Shown here piece after piece: positions 1-8,494 of a stretch of DNA of 64,000 nucleotides. The notes beneath the pieces were generated by a model. The model was not told the DNA's origin. It did not search any database and was given only the letters and a program-made list of their open reading frames with translations. The first letter of the stretch is position 1, and every line of letters begins with the position of its first letter. The position numbers and the translations under genes are program-made. Origin of the DNA: Novosphingobium sp. 18050 (GTDB lineage Bacteria > Pseudomonadota > Alphaproteobacteria > Sphingomonadales > Sphingomonadaceae); contig NZ_CACSJO010000003.1 of the NCBI RefSeq assembly GCF_902706195.1, positions 124,001 through 188,000 on the forward strand, given 5' to 3'.

Positions 1-343
1 CGTCCGCAGGGTAAGGCCCGTTGGTTTCAGTCGGATCGGCAACGCATGAAGCACCCGAAGTCCCGCCGGAAGTCGACGACGAGGTCGAGGTCGACGAGGA
101 CGAACTGGAGGTCGAGCTGGAACTGGAGGTCGAGGACGACGACGTCGCAGTGTCGGAACCAGAGGAGGAAGAACTGCTGTCGTCTCCGCCGCAGGCTGCC
201 AGTGCGGCCGTAGCGCCTGTGCCCGCCAGGAAGGCCAGTGCCCGGCGCCGGGCGAACATCTCGCGCCCTATCGCGGCCAGATCTTCTGCCAGACCGTGGC
301 CGTGGCGCGGTTCGCCTTGTCCTTCATGCTCCCGATTACCCAT
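1..343 (-). CDS. Secreted intradiol dioxygenase-like lipoprotein, N-terminal part
   Basis: The frame is open from an ATG at 343 to the left edge, so only about 114 N-terminal residues are present. An AGGAGG lies about 6 bases before the ATG. The protein has a twin-arginine-like stretch (RRRALAFLAG) followed by a lipobox-like LAAC at residue 51. A linker of roughly 40 residues is almost only Ser and Thr. After it comes CVADPTETNGPYPAD, which matches the start of the extracellular intradiol ring-cleavage dioxygenase-like family. The catalytic Tyr/His iron ligands lie outside the window, so activity cannot be judged. The gene follows the response regulator on the same strand with a 101-base gap and no visible terminator. 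The acidic open frame on the + strand (21-464) is its antisense shadow. Confidence 0.8.
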   Translation of the reverse strand, partial: MGNREHEGQGEPRHGHGLAEDLAAIGREMFARRRALAFLAGTGATAALAACGGDDSSSSSSGSDTATSSSSTSSSSSTSSSSSSTSTSSSTSGGTSGASCVADPTETNGPYPAD

Positions 344-444
344 CTCGTCCTCCTTGCGCCCGGCCCCTCTGCCGGCCGAGCCTCGCGAAGGACTGTGCGC
401 CGGGGGTTGCCGACAGATTTCAGGAGAATTGCGTCACGTTTGCG

Positions 445-1200
445 CTACTTTTCGCCCGGGCTGAGCACGGAAGGCACGAAGAGATAGCCTTCGTTGCGCA
501 CGGTACGGATGATGTCGCTGCCGCCCTGGCCTTCGGACAGCTTGCGGCGCAGGCGCGAAAGCTGGACGTCGATGGCGCGGTCGTAATGATCCGAATCCTC
601 GCCGCGCGACCAGTCCAGCAGCTGGTCCCGGGTCAGTACCCGGCGCGGATGCTGGGCGAAGGCCCGCAGCAGGCGAAACTCCCCGTCCGAAAGCGATATC
701 ACCGCATTGGTGGGGTCGAACAGCAGGCGCAGGCCCAGGTCCATGCGCCATCCCGCGAAGTTCAGGCAGTCTCCCGAATCGATCTCTGCGGCGCGGGGAC
801 GCGGCGTTTCCGCGCCGGACACAGGCGGAGCCACCGCACGGCGGCGCAGAACGGTGCGGATGCGCGCCAGCAGTTCGCGCGGGTTGCAGGGCTTGGCCAG
901 ATAATCGTCGGCGCCCATCTCAAGGCCGACGATGCGGTCCACGTCGCTGCCTACGGCCGAAAGCATGATGACCGGCGGCGCGTCCGCGCCCAGCGCCCTG
1001 AGTGCCGTGAGCCCGTCTTCACGTGGCATCATCACATCCAGAACGATGAGGTCGAAATTCTCTGCCGCCAGCATGACGCGCATTTCCAGCGGATCGGCAG
1101 CTGTCGCCGTCTCATAGCCGTGCTTGGCAAGAAACTCGCCGATCAGCGAGCGGATGCCCTCGTCGTCGTCGACGATGAGAATGCGGGTCTGGAGGTCCAT
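445..1200 (-). CDS. OmpR-family response regulator
   Basis: Two-component response regulator of 251 residues. The receiver domain (about residues 5-120) shows the acidic cluster DDD at 11-13, the phospho-acceptor Asp55 in LIVLDVMMP, Ser81 and Lys103 in YLAKP. The C-terminal half is an OmpR/PhoB winged-helix DNA-binding domain with RRVLTRDQLLDWS and a terminal TVRNEGYLF. I chose the ATG at 1200 because the protein then starts MDLQTRILIVDDD, typical of the family. An ATG at 1221 would add seven residues, and neither has a strong ribosome binding site. The kinase at 1893 is divergent and is the obvious partner, which is inference from position. Confidence 0.93.
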   Translation of the reverse strand: MDLQTRILIVDDDEGIRSLIGEFLAKHGYETATAADPLEMRVMLAAENFDLIVLDVMMPREDGLTALRALGADAPPVIMLSAVGSDVDRIVGLEMGADDYLAKPCNPRELLARIRTVLRRRAVAPPVSGAETPRPRAAEIDSGDCLNFAGWRMDLGLRLLFDPTNAVISLSDGEFRLLRAFAQHPRRVLTRDQLLDWSRGEDSDHYDRAIDVQLSRLRRKLSEGQGGSDIIRTVRNEGYLFVPSVLSPGEK

Positions 1201-1221
1201 TGCACGTGGTTCTAGGATCAT

Positions 1222-1892
1222 TCGCCCGTCATGGATAGTATCTGTTCCGCGCGGATTTCAGCTGCCGTCGCAGGTTGCAGACCGTCTGAAATGTCCCTGC
1301 AAAGCGGTGAAATCCGGCGGCAACCTGAGCCTCCCAGAAAACCGGTCATGGACAGTCGAGCCAGCCACGACACGTTTCGGGCAGCCGGCTTCACGAGCCT
1401 GACAGCGCCCCCCGCGCCCATTCTCGTGAAGCCGGCCCCGGCCGTGTCAATGGCCACCGTCCCGGGCCACCCCGCCAGGATGCCCGGCGGTGCCGGGATC
1501 GTCGTCCGAGCAGGTTCTGTAGTCGCACCCGTCCTGCTCGGCGACGGTCCCGGAACACCTTTCGCGATGGGACGCGATTGTTCAGTAACGGGCAAAACGC
1601 AGAGTCCACAAACTGACACAGGTGTGGGCTACCTGCCGCCCAGCCGGTCCCACCGGGGCAACGACGGCGCAAGAGTTTTCACCCGGATGCCCGTCGCCAG
1701 CGGCGCTGCATCCGGCTCGGTCCGAGGTGACTGTTCCCTCCATCGGCCTTTCAGGCCACCGGAGGGAACGCGGAGCGGGGACAGGAGGGACGTGTCCCTC
1801 TCTCCTGTCCCTGCTTCGCATATCGCGCGCTTCGCACCTTGCCGTCATCAACCTCCTCGAATTCGCCGCAGCGTCGTGGCAAAGCAGCATCC
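1222..1892. other. Long divergent intergenic region with two hairpins
   Basis: This 671-base gap separates the response regulator from its divergent kinase. I find no convincing gene in it: open frames here lack ribosome binding sites and family features. Close to the kinase are two inverted repeats in tandem. One is at about 1737-1765 (CCTCC ... GGCCT/AGGCC ... GGAGG). The other is at 1778-1811 (GGGACAGGAG pairing with CTCCTGTCCC, with an inner GGAC/GTCC). They could be leader RNA structure or DNA sites. Neither is followed by a T-run, so a simple terminator is unlikely. Confidence 0.5.
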
Positions 1893-4019
1893 ATGAACGT
1901 TCCCAGCCTTCCGCGCCGGCTCGGCATGCCGCTCGCCATGCAAATGGTCGCCATCCTGGTGTGCGTACTGCTGGCCGCGCAGGCAGTGACGCTTGCGCTC
2001 ACCGTGCTGCTGCCGCCGCGCCCCACCGCGCGCTGGAACATGGACGAAGTCGCCGCCGCGCTGACCGGCGCCGCCCCGCCGGAACGGCTCGAACGCAAGG
2101 CGATGAGCGGCCCGCCCGACGTGCGCGGCCAGGGCTGGCTGGTCTCCGAATCCTCGCGTGAGGCTCTGGCGCAGCGGCTTGGCCGGTCCTCGCGCGATAT
2201 CGTCCTCGCATTCTACACCCAGCTGCCGGTGGGCGGCGTCGCCGTCCCCAGCGAAGCGCGCTCGCCGCTCGCGGTCGAAGTGAAGAAGAGCAGCGGCGGG
2301 CTCGGCTCGCTATTGGTCGAGGAAGCCCATGCCCAGGCGATCCCCGGTGGCCCACCCGCAGGCGGCAGTCCCGGCTCCGGCGGCATGCCCTCCGGAGGCT
2401 TCCCCGGCGGCCGCATGCCCGGAGGCGGCTTCCCTGGCGGCAGTTCCGGCCCCGGAGGCCGTCCCGGCGGCGGCTTCCCCGGATCGTCGACACCCCGCCC
2501 CGGCCTCCCCCAGGGCGGCGTCGGCAGACCCACGAGCGGCCAGCCCGGCGGCGGCCCGCACAGGCCCGGCTCCCCCACTAACGGCGCCTCCACAACCGGC
2601 AATCCGGCTACCGGCAACCCCGCGCAGACCCAGCCCGGAGGCGCCGGTGGCAACGCCGGCACGGGCATCCAGCCCGGCACCGGAGTTGGTGGCCGCGGCG
2701 AATTCGGCGGTATCGGCGGCGCAAATCCCGGCATGATCGGCCCCGGCGGCGCCATGGGGCCCGGCATGAACGCAGGCCCATCGGTGCCGGTGATGACCGC
2801 ACCTGTCCAGATCGTCCCGCCCCGTACCGCTCAGCCTGCCGAACCTGCACGCGCGCCTTCCAGGACAGTTCGAATTCTCGCCCCAACGGTGCAGCCGCAG
2901 GCAGTTGCCGCACCGCTGGTCCAGTCTTCCGCCCCGGCGACGCAGACACGGACGGTTTCCCCCGAGCCCGCCCGCGCCGCCGAAGTCACCGCCAAGCCCC
3001 AGCCGATCCCGTTCCGCAGAACCCGCGATTCGCTATTCGACATGGCATCGCCCCCGTTCATCGAAGGCGACTTCGTGGCCGCAGCGCGTCAGAGCGACGG
3101 CACCTGGATCGCCGTCGCTCCGCGCGCCGAGCCATTCCCCAACGCCTGGCAGAGCCGCGTGATGCTGTGGTTCGCGCTCTCGCTGGCGATCGTCAGCCCG
3201 CTTGCCTGGCTGTTCGTGCGGCGCATTGTCCTGCCCTTGCGCGATTTCGCCGCGGCCGCCGAGCAGCTCGGCCGCGATCCTTCGGCGACCATCCTCCCCC
3301 TCTCCGGCCCCGCCGAGATCGGGCGTGCCGCCAATGCCTTCAACCAGATGCGCAACCGCCTGCGCGCTTTCGTCGACGACCGCACGGCGATGGTCGGCGC
3401 GATCAGCCATGACCTGCGCACTCCTCTCACCCGCCTGCGCTTCCGCATCGAGGACGTACCCGACGACCAGCGCGAGGGCCTGCTTCGCGAAGTGACCGAG
3501 ATGGAAGCGATGATCAGCCAGGTTATCGCCTTCATCCGCGACGCCTCCACCCCCGGCCCTCGCGAGCGCGTGGACTTCGCCGAACTGATCGCCGGCAGCG
3601 TCGCGGATGCACAGATGGTCGGCGGCAAGGTCGAGATCGAACGCAATGCCAATATCCCGGTCGACGTAGACCCCGTCGGTATTCGCCGCCTGCTCGGCAA
3701 TCTGCTCGAAAACGCAGTGAAGTACGGCGATACGGTGCGCGTGCGTGTCTCGCTGTCCGGCGGCGAGGCCGTGGCCGAGATCGTCGACGCCGGCCCCGGC
3801 ATCCCGGAGGACGAGTTCGACCGCGCCTTCGAACCCTTCTACCGCACCGACGAGGCGCGCAAGTCGGGTCGCAAGGGCAGCGGCCTGGGCCTTGCCGTAT
3901 GCCGCTCGATCGCCCGCGCCCATGGCGGCGACGTGTCGTTCGCCCACGCGCAGGATGGCTTCATCGCCCGCGTTGCCGTGCCGGCCGCGTTCGACCCGAC
4001 CCTGCGCAAGGTAGCCTGA
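1893..4019 (+). CDS. Sensor histidine kinase with Gly/Pro-rich periplasmic region
   Basis: Inner-membrane sensor kinase of 708 residues, starting at MNVPSLPRRLGMPL. A membrane segment lies at about 16-40 and a second just before the HAMP-like region (LWFALSLAIVSPLAWLFV, about 430-447). The His-kinase box AISHDLRTPLTRLRF places the phospho-accepting His at about 506. The ATPase part has NLLENAVKYG (N box), DAGPGIP (G1) and GSGLGLAV (G2). Between the membrane segments, residues about 150-296 are almost only Gly, Pro, Ser and Met in repeats such as GGFPGG, followed by a Pro/Ala/Thr-rich stretch. A folded sensor domain is seen only in the short ends. A start 18 codons upstream (1839) is possible but lacks a ribosome binding site. 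The next gene begins 5 bases after the stop, so they are probably cotranscribed. Confidence 0.93.
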   Translation: MNVPSLPRRLGMPLAMQMVAILVCVLLAAQAVTLALTVLLPPRPTARWNMDEVAAALTGAAPPERLERKAMSGPPDVRGQGWLVSESSREALAQRLGRSSRDIVLAFYTQLPVGGVAVPSEARSPLAVEVKKSSGGLGSLLVEEAHAQAIPGGPPAGGSPGSGGMPSGGFPGGRMPGGGFPGGSSGPGGRPGGGFPGSSTPRPGLPQGGVGRPTSGQPGGGPHRPGSPTNGASTTGNPATGNPAQTQPGGAGGNAGTGIQPGTGVGGRGEFGGIGGANPGMIGPGGAMGPGMNAGPSVPVMTAPVQIVPPRTAQPAEPARAPSRTVRILAPTVQPQAVAAPLVQSSAPATQTRTVSPEPARAAEVTAKPQPIPFRRTRDSLFDMASPPFIEGDFVAAARQSDGTWIAVAPRAEPFPNAWQSRVMLWFALSLAIVSPLAWLFVRRIVLPLRDFAAAAEQLGRDPSATILPLSGPAEIGRAANAFNQMRNRLRAFVDDRTAMVGAISHDLRTPLTRLRFRIEDVPDDQREGLLREVTEMEAMISQVIAFIRDASTPGPRERVDFAELIAGSVADAQMVGGKVEIERNANIPVDVDPVGIRRLLGNLLENAVKYGDTVRVRVSLSGGEAVAEIVDAGPGIPEDEFDRAFEPFYRTDEARKSGRKGSGLGLAVCRSIARAHGGDVSFAHAQDGFIARVAVPAAFDPTLRKVA

Positions 4020-4024
4020 CAGGC

Positions 4025-4966
4025 ATGAGGGTTCACGCCTGGGTTCTTGCCCTGCTCGCCCTGACGCCCGGTCATGCGAAAGCGCAGGAGAGCGCCGACA
4101 CGATCACCCCTGTCGCGGCCGAGACTCCGGCCGCCGAAGCACCATCGGCAACCGCCGCACCGATTGAGGTCCAGCCACTCTGGACTGCGGCCGCCTCCGC
4201 CGGGATCAGCAACCGCGACGGCGGCCCGGACGGCAGTTGGCAATCGCTCAGCCTCACCCGCCGCTTGGGCCGCGGTTATGTGCGCGGCAGCCTGATGCGC
4301 TACAGCGGCACCTTGCTGCAGGCCGATGTTGCCCTTCCCTCCGACTATTACGTCGGCACGATCGGCGCGGGCGGCAATTTCGACAACTGGGTGGTGGACG
4401 GCTGGGCCAGTTACGGCCGGCAGGACTACGGCCGCATCAGCACGGCAGCAGGTAGCCGATCCAGCACCGGCGCCAAGGGCAGCGACTACTACGCGGTCGG
4501 CGGCGATTTCGGCCGCGTGGTGCCGCTGGGGTCCAATTTCTACATGACACCCACCGTGGCCGCCTCCTTCGCCAACGGCCGCCTGCTGCGCCCCGCCCCG
4601 ACCGGCTCCGGCCTGACTGACCTGGAGACCGGGGAACCCACCTGGTCCGCCAATGCCGCCGTGCGTCTGGACCACGCCTTCGGCCCCTCGGGTATCCACT
4701 ATGCCGGCCTGTCGATCTCGCGCAACTGGACCAGCAACGGCATCTCGGCCCTGCGCCTGCGCCGTTCCGAAGAGGTGAACCAAGACGGCAGCCAACGCTT
4801 CACCCTTGACAGCAAGCATTACGCGGACAGCTGGTTCGAAGCGGGCGCCACCGCCAGCATGAAGCTGGGCCACGGCCTCTACCTCGACCTCTTCGCGACG
4901 CGCAGCTTCGGGGTGGAGGCCGGCAACGTCACCTCGGCAGGGGCGACCTTGCGCAAGTCTTTCTGA
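4025..4966 (+). CDS. Secreted outer-membrane barrel-like protein of unknown function
   Basis: A 313-residue protein starting MRVHAWVLALLALTPGHAKAQ, a clear signal peptide with a cleavage site near AKA. A Pro/Ala/Glu-rich stretch follows. The rest alternates polar and aromatic residues in short strands, with many Tyr, Trp and Gly (SDYYVGTIGAGGNF, DNWVVDGWASYGRQDYG), and ends in a terminal Phe (TLRKSF), as outer-membrane beta-barrels often do. I recognise no named family. It sits directly behind the sensor kinase and is probably in the same operon, so it may be a partner of that envelope-sensing system. That role is inference. Confidence 0.72.
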   Translation: MRVHAWVLALLALTPGHAKAQESADTITPVAAETPAAEAPSATAAPIEVQPLWTAAASAGISNRDGGPDGSWQSLSLTRRLGRGYVRGSLMRYSGTLLQADVALPSDYYVGTIGAGGNFDNWVVDGWASYGRQDYGRISTAAGSRSSTGAKGSDYYAVGGDFGRVVPLGSNFYMTPTVAASFANGRLLRPAPTGSGLTDLETGEPTWSANAAVRLDHAFGPSGIHYAGLSISRNWTSNGISALRLRRSEEVNQDGSQRFTLDSKHYADSWFEAGATASMKLGHGLYLDLFATRSFGVEAGNVTSAGATLRKSF

Positions 4967-5089
4967 AATATCGCTTCCCCAGCACCTTGAAGAACCGCCG
5001 CGCGCGGATCGGTTATCATCTGGTCCATCTTTTTGCGTTAGGGCTGCGCCGTAACGATGATGAAATGTGAAAGCGGCAAGGCGAGCGAC

Positions 5090-6097
5090 ATGAAGGAAAC
5101 GACGGTACTGGTAACAGGCGCAGCCGGCTTCATCGGCGCGGCCGTGGCCGAGGCGCTGATGGCACGCGGGCAGACGGTGGTCGGCATCGACAACCTCAAC
5201 AATTATTACGCCGTCTCGCTCAAGCAGGCCCGCCTGGGCAGGTTGGCCGCAAACCACGCCAGCCGCTTCCATTTCCATGCCCTCGATTTTTCCGACATGG
5301 CGGCGCTGACCGCCACTCTGGCCCCCTACCGGTTCGACAGAATCGTACACCTGGGCGCTCAGGCCGGCGTGCGTTACTCGCTTGAAAATCCGCAGGCCTA
5401 CGTCGCCTCGAATCTCGCCGGTCACGTTAACATGCTCGAACTGGCCCGCGCGCGGCAGGTCGCGCACATGGTCTATGCCAGCTCCAGTTCGGTCTACGGC
5501 GGCAATACCAAGATGCCTTTCGCGGTGGAGGACCGCACCGACCACCCGGTATCGCTCTACGCCGCCACCAAGAAGGCGGACGAACTGATGAGCGAAACTT
5601 ACGCCCATCTGTTCCGCCTGCCCCTGACGGGCCTGCGCTTCTTCACCGTCTATGGCCCCTGGGGCCGTCCGGACATGGCGATGTGGAAGTTTGCCGAGCG
5701 CATCCTCACGGATCGCCCTATCGACGTCTACAACCAGGGCGAGATGCACCGCGATTTCACGTATATCGATGATATCGTCGGCGGCGTGCTCGCCTGCCTG
5801 GACCGCCCCCCTGCTGACGATGATACACCCAAGGCCGGCGGCAGCGTCAAGCCGCATGCGCTCTACAACATCGGCAACAACTGTTCCGAACACCTGCTGC
5901 GCCTGATCGAAGTGCTGGAGGACGCCCTTGGCCGCAAGGCACAGCGCAACCTCCTGCCAATGCAGCCCGGCGACGTTCCTGCGACCTATGCCGACATCAC
6001 CGCCCTCACCCGCGACACCGGCTACGCGCCCAGCACACCGATCGAAATCGGCGTACCGCGCTTCGCAGACTGGTTCCGCGACTATACCAGGCTTTAG
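5090..6097 (+). CDS. NAD-dependent UDP-sugar 4-epimerase (UDP-glucuronate epimerase type)
   Basis: Short-chain dehydrogenase/epimerase of 335 residues. The Rossmann glycine motif GAAGFIG is at residues 10-16, and the catalytic YxxxK is in SLYAATKKADE, preceded by the ASSSSVYGG serine segment. The length and the motif GLRFFTVYGPWGRPDMAMWKF fit the UDP-glucuronate 4-epimerase/Cap1J group, which supplies UDP-galacturonate for surface polysaccharides. I chose the ATG at 5090 because AAGGCGAG lies just upstream and the protein then starts MKETTVLVTGAAG. The ATG at 5057 adds eleven unrelated residues. No polysaccharide genes lie nearby. A strong terminator follows at 6131. Confidence 0.9.
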   Translation: MKETTVLVTGAAGFIGAAVAEALMARGQTVVGIDNLNNYYAVSLKQARLGRLAANHASRFHFHALDFSDMAALTATLAPYRFDRIVHLGAQAGVRYSLENPQAYVASNLAGHVNMLELARARQVAHMVYASSSSVYGGNTKMPFAVEDRTDHPVSLYAATKKADELMSETYAHLFRLPLTGLRFFTVYGPWGRPDMAMWKFAERILTDRPIDVYNQGEMHRDFTYIDDIVGGVLACLDRPPADDDTPKAGGSVKPHALYNIGNNCSEHLLRLIEVLEDALGRKAQRNLLPMQPGDVPATYADITALTRDTGYAPSTPIEIGVPRFADWFRDYTRL

Positions 6098-6130
6098 GTG
6101 GCTCTGCGGGAGCGAAAGCTCCCATCAGCA

Positions 6131-6170
6131 CAAACAAAAAGAGCGGCCTCGCGGCCGCTCTTTTTGTTTG
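6131..6170. terminator. Perfect bidirectional rho-independent terminator
   Basis: An 18-base perfect inverted repeat, CAAACAAAAAGAGCGGCC and GGCCGCTCTTTTTGTTTG, with a TCGC loop. It carries A-runs on one side and T-runs on the other, so it should terminate both the epimerase (+) and the tRNA-Leu transcript (-). Confidence 0.92.
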
Positions 6171-6195
6171 CTTTCCCCTGCCATGCAAAGGAAAA

Positions 6196-6282
6196 TGGTG
6201 CCCAGAAGAGGACTCGAACCTCCACGCCCTTGCGAGCGCCAGCACCTGAAGCTGGTGCGTCTACCAATTCCGCCATCTGGGC
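6196..6282 (-). tRNA. tRNA-Leu (CAG anticodon)
   Basis: On the minus strand the gene starts GCCCAGATGGCGG and ends in TCTGGGC, A, then an encoded CCA. The acceptor arms GCCCAGA/TCTGGGC pair perfectly. The anticodon stem CCAGC/GCTGG encloses TTCAGGT, giving anticodon CAG (leucine). The long variable arm (class II) and the T-arm GGTTCGAGTCC are present. It is 87 bases with CCA included, as expected for tRNA-Leu. Confidence 0.96.
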
Positions 6283-6519
6283 ACTTTTTAGCAGGTCCGG
6301 ATCACCGTTCCTGCCGGGTAGGAGGGCGCCTCTACGCAGCACTCGCAGGCTTGTCAACACCGGGAAGTGCAACAATTTTCATTCGTGCGGATTGCCGTGG
6401 TTCAAGGGGCCGGACCAACTGCCCGGTTGCCCCTGTCCCGGCCTTGTGGCAGGGGCGCTTGGATATGCTGCGGCGCGGGAAAGTGGCCCCGCGCGGCGAT
6501 GGAAGGACCCTACCTGACC

Positions 6520-7476
6520 ATGAGCCTCACAGATTCCCTTTCCGGCAAGATCATCACCGTCCTCGGCGGCAGTGGCTTCGTCGGCCATCACCTCGCACAG
6601 GAACTGCTTGCACGCGGGGCTCGCCTGCGCATTGCCAGCCGCCACCCCAAGAAAGCCTTCGCGATCAAGCCGCTCGGCAACCTGGGCCAGGTCCAGTTCG
6701 CCGGCGTCGACGTAACCAAGCCCGCATCGCTTGCCGCCGTGCTGGCAGGTTCGGACGCGGTCGTTAACCTCGTGGGCGCGTTTGGCGGCAATCTCGATGC
6801 GCTTCAAGGCAAGGGCGCGGGCGCCATCGCCGCCGCCGCCAAGGCCGCAGGCGTCGCCGCCTTCGTTCATGTCTCGGCGATCGGCGCGGATGCCAGCTCG
6901 GACGTCGGCTATGCGCGCACCAAGGGCGAAGGCGAAGCGGCCGTTCGCACCGCCTTTGCAGAGGCGACCATCGTGCGCCCCTCGCTGATGTTCGGTCCCG
7001 ACGACAAGTTCGTGATGATGTTCGGCGAACTGATTTCGCGCCTGCCCGCCCTGCCCGTGTTCGCTCCCGAGGCGAAGCTGCAGCCGGTCTTCGTGGACGA
7101 CGTGGCCGAGGCGATCGCCAACATCCTCGCCGATCCGGCAGCGCATGGCGGCAAGACTTTCGAACTCGCCGGACCAGAGGTCATCACCATGCTGGACTTC
7201 AACCAGCGCCTCGCCGCCGCGCAGGCCCGCTCGCGCACCTTCATCGAGCTTCCCGACGGCCTCTCCGGCCTGATCGCCAGCGCCACCGGCTGGCTACCCG
7301 GCGCGCCGATCAGTTCCGACCAGTTCAAGCTGCTCAAGGCCGGCAGCGTCGCCAGCGGCTCCGAGCCGGGCATCGCCGACCTTGGCGTGACCCCGCGCCC
7401 GCTCGGCCTGTTCCTCGACCGCTGGATGACCCAGTTCCGCAAGCACGGGCGCTTCGGCGCCAAGCACGCGGCCTGA
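6520..7476 (+). CDS. NDUFA9-like NAD(P)-binding protein (complex I-associated SDR)
   Basis: A 318-residue atypical short-chain dehydrogenase with the dinucleotide motif GGSGFVG at residues 16-22. The body resembles the complex I NDUFA9 subunit/assembly family found in alphaproteobacteria: HVSAIGADASS, RPSLMFGPDDKFVMMF and QPVFVDDVAEAIA. The family binds NADPH and is thought to act in respiratory complex I structure or assembly. The ATG at 6520 gives MSLTDSLSGKIITVLGGSG. Nearby ATGs at 6499 and 6367 add residues without family character, and the best GGAAGG is about 13 bases upstream. The gene stands alone, between the tRNA and a cupin gene on the other strand. Confidence 0.85.
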   Translation: MSLTDSLSGKIITVLGGSGFVGHHLAQELLARGARLRIASRHPKKAFAIKPLGNLGQVQFAGVDVTKPASLAAVLAGSDAVVNLVGAFGGNLDALQGKGAGAIAAAAKAAGVAAFVHVSAIGADASSDVGYARTKGEGEAAVRTAFAEATIVRPSLMFGPDDKFVMMFGELISRLPALPVFAPEAKLQPVFVDDVAEAIANILADPAAHGGKTFELAGPEVITMLDFNQRLAAAQARSRTFIELPDGLSGLIASATGWLPGAPISSDQFKLLKAGSVASGSEPGIADLGVTPRPLGLFLDRWMTQFRKHGRFGAKHAA

Positions 7477-7510
7477 AGCGGCCCCGCCTCACGGCGGGAA
7501 CGGCTCACAC

Positions 7511-7978
7511 TCACGATGGCGCGGCGCGGGTAGCCGGCAGGACGAAAGTCACCACCCGCGCCGTCACCTCGCCATCGTTGCGCCAGCCATGGACGACGCC
7601 GCGGCAGATGCCCGAATCGCCAGCGCGCAAAACCACCTCCCCGGCCTCCAGCACCAGCACGACTTCGCCTTCCACCACATGAAAATGATCGGCAGTATCG
7701 GTGAAGTGCATACCCGGATCATCGCGCCCCAGGCCCGGTGCATATTCCGCGACCATGAAGGCATAAACAGGCTGCGCAAGCTGTTCGAAGCGGAACGGCC
7801 CGGTCGATTGCTCTAAAGATGCAGCGCTGTCCACGCGGGCATCGAGCGCGCCGCTCCACATCTGCGTAATCGCAATGTTTCCCAGCGACAGTGGCTGCGC
7901 TGCCGTATCCGAGATTACTGCACTGCGCCCGTCCACGCCGATCCCCGCCACCACGCGGCGAAACTCCCTGGATGCCAT
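7511..7978 (-). CDS. Cupin-domain protein
   Basis: A 155-residue single-domain cupin. The C-terminal two-thirds hold the beta-barrel motifs: HFTDTADHFHVVEGEVVLVLEAGE (metal-site histidines and the Glu of motif 1) and AGDSGICRGVVHGWRNDGEV (motif 2 with its His). Such small cupins bind a metal and sugar or acid ligands, and the substrate cannot be told from sequence. It converges with the NDUFA9-like gene (34-base gap) and diverges from the DUF2171 gene at 8102. Confidence 0.82.
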   Translation of the reverse strand: MASREFRRVVAGIGVDGRSAVISDTAAQPLSLGNIAITQMWSGALDARVDSAASLEQSTGPFRFEQLAQPVYAFMVAEYAPGLGRDDPGMHFTDTADHFHVVEGEVVLVLEAGEVVLRAGDSGICRGVVHGWRNDGEVTARVVTFVLPATRAAPS

Positions 7979-8101
7979 CGTTCCCTACCTCCCCATGATC
8001 CCCGCCCTTATGCCGCAGCGGCAGGAACCGCGCGGGTCGGCAGAGCATTGTCTCCACGCAAGGGGCCTGCCTGCGAGGCCCGCAGAAAGTGGAGTATTCC
8101 C

Positions 8102-8374
8102 GTGACCGACCCGTCCACGCAATCGTCAGATCACGAAACCGCCTGGGCGACAGCCTCCGGTACGATCCGCAAGGGCATGAAAGTCCTGAGCGCGGACGGC
8201 GCGCTGCTCGGCACCGTGGAAAAGCTGCTCGGCGAGGAAGTGATGCTGGCCGAACATGGGCCTGGAGAGCGTACCAGCTTCATCGCCGTAACCCAGATCG
8301 ACGGCATCAGCGACGATGCCGTGCTGCTCTCCGATCGGGGCGATGCGACCTTCGGGCTCGGTGCGGAACCCTGA
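8102..8374 (+). CDS. DUF2171-family protein, paralogue 1
   Basis: A 90-residue protein that I start at the GTG at 8102 (VTDPSTQSSD), with TGGAG a few bases upstream. An upstream ATG at 8048 adds residues of no recognisable kind. The core KGMKVLSADGALLGTVEKLLGEEVMLA ... FIAVTQIDGISDDAVLLS is the DUF2171 fold, a small PRC-barrel-like domain common in sphingomonads and often stress linked. The function is unknown. A second copy follows at 8495. Confidence 0.78.
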   Translation: MTDPSTQSSDHETAWATASGTIRKGMKVLSADGALLGTVEKLLGEEVMLAEHGPGERTSFIAVTQIDGISDDAVLLSDRGDATFGLGAEP

Positions 8375-8494
8375 GAACGGCGCTCCCAGTCAGGCAACCC
8401 CACGAGCCGTTGCCCGCCAGCGATGAACGCCGGAACGATAGCATCGGCCCGCCCGTTTCGTTCTCATACCCCCCGAGACAATGGAGAAGACCCG

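Noticed and set aside
21..464. Acidic Glu/Asp/Val repeat protein on the + strand
   Set aside because: It is the reverse of the Ser/Thr linker of the dioxygenase-like lipoprotein, which has a ribosome binding site and family motifs.
1231..1896. 221-residue frame in the regulator/kinase gap
   Set aside because: No ribosome binding site, no domain, and composition typical of non-coding GC-rich DNA.
2340..2790. Tandem DNA repeat or collagen gene
   Set aside because: The Gly/Pro repeats are in frame inside a complete histidine kinase, so they are a protein feature and not a separate element.
3839..5893. 684-residue minus-strand frame across the kinase, barrel and epimerase genes
   Set aside because: It runs through three supported genes on the other strand and has shadow-type composition.
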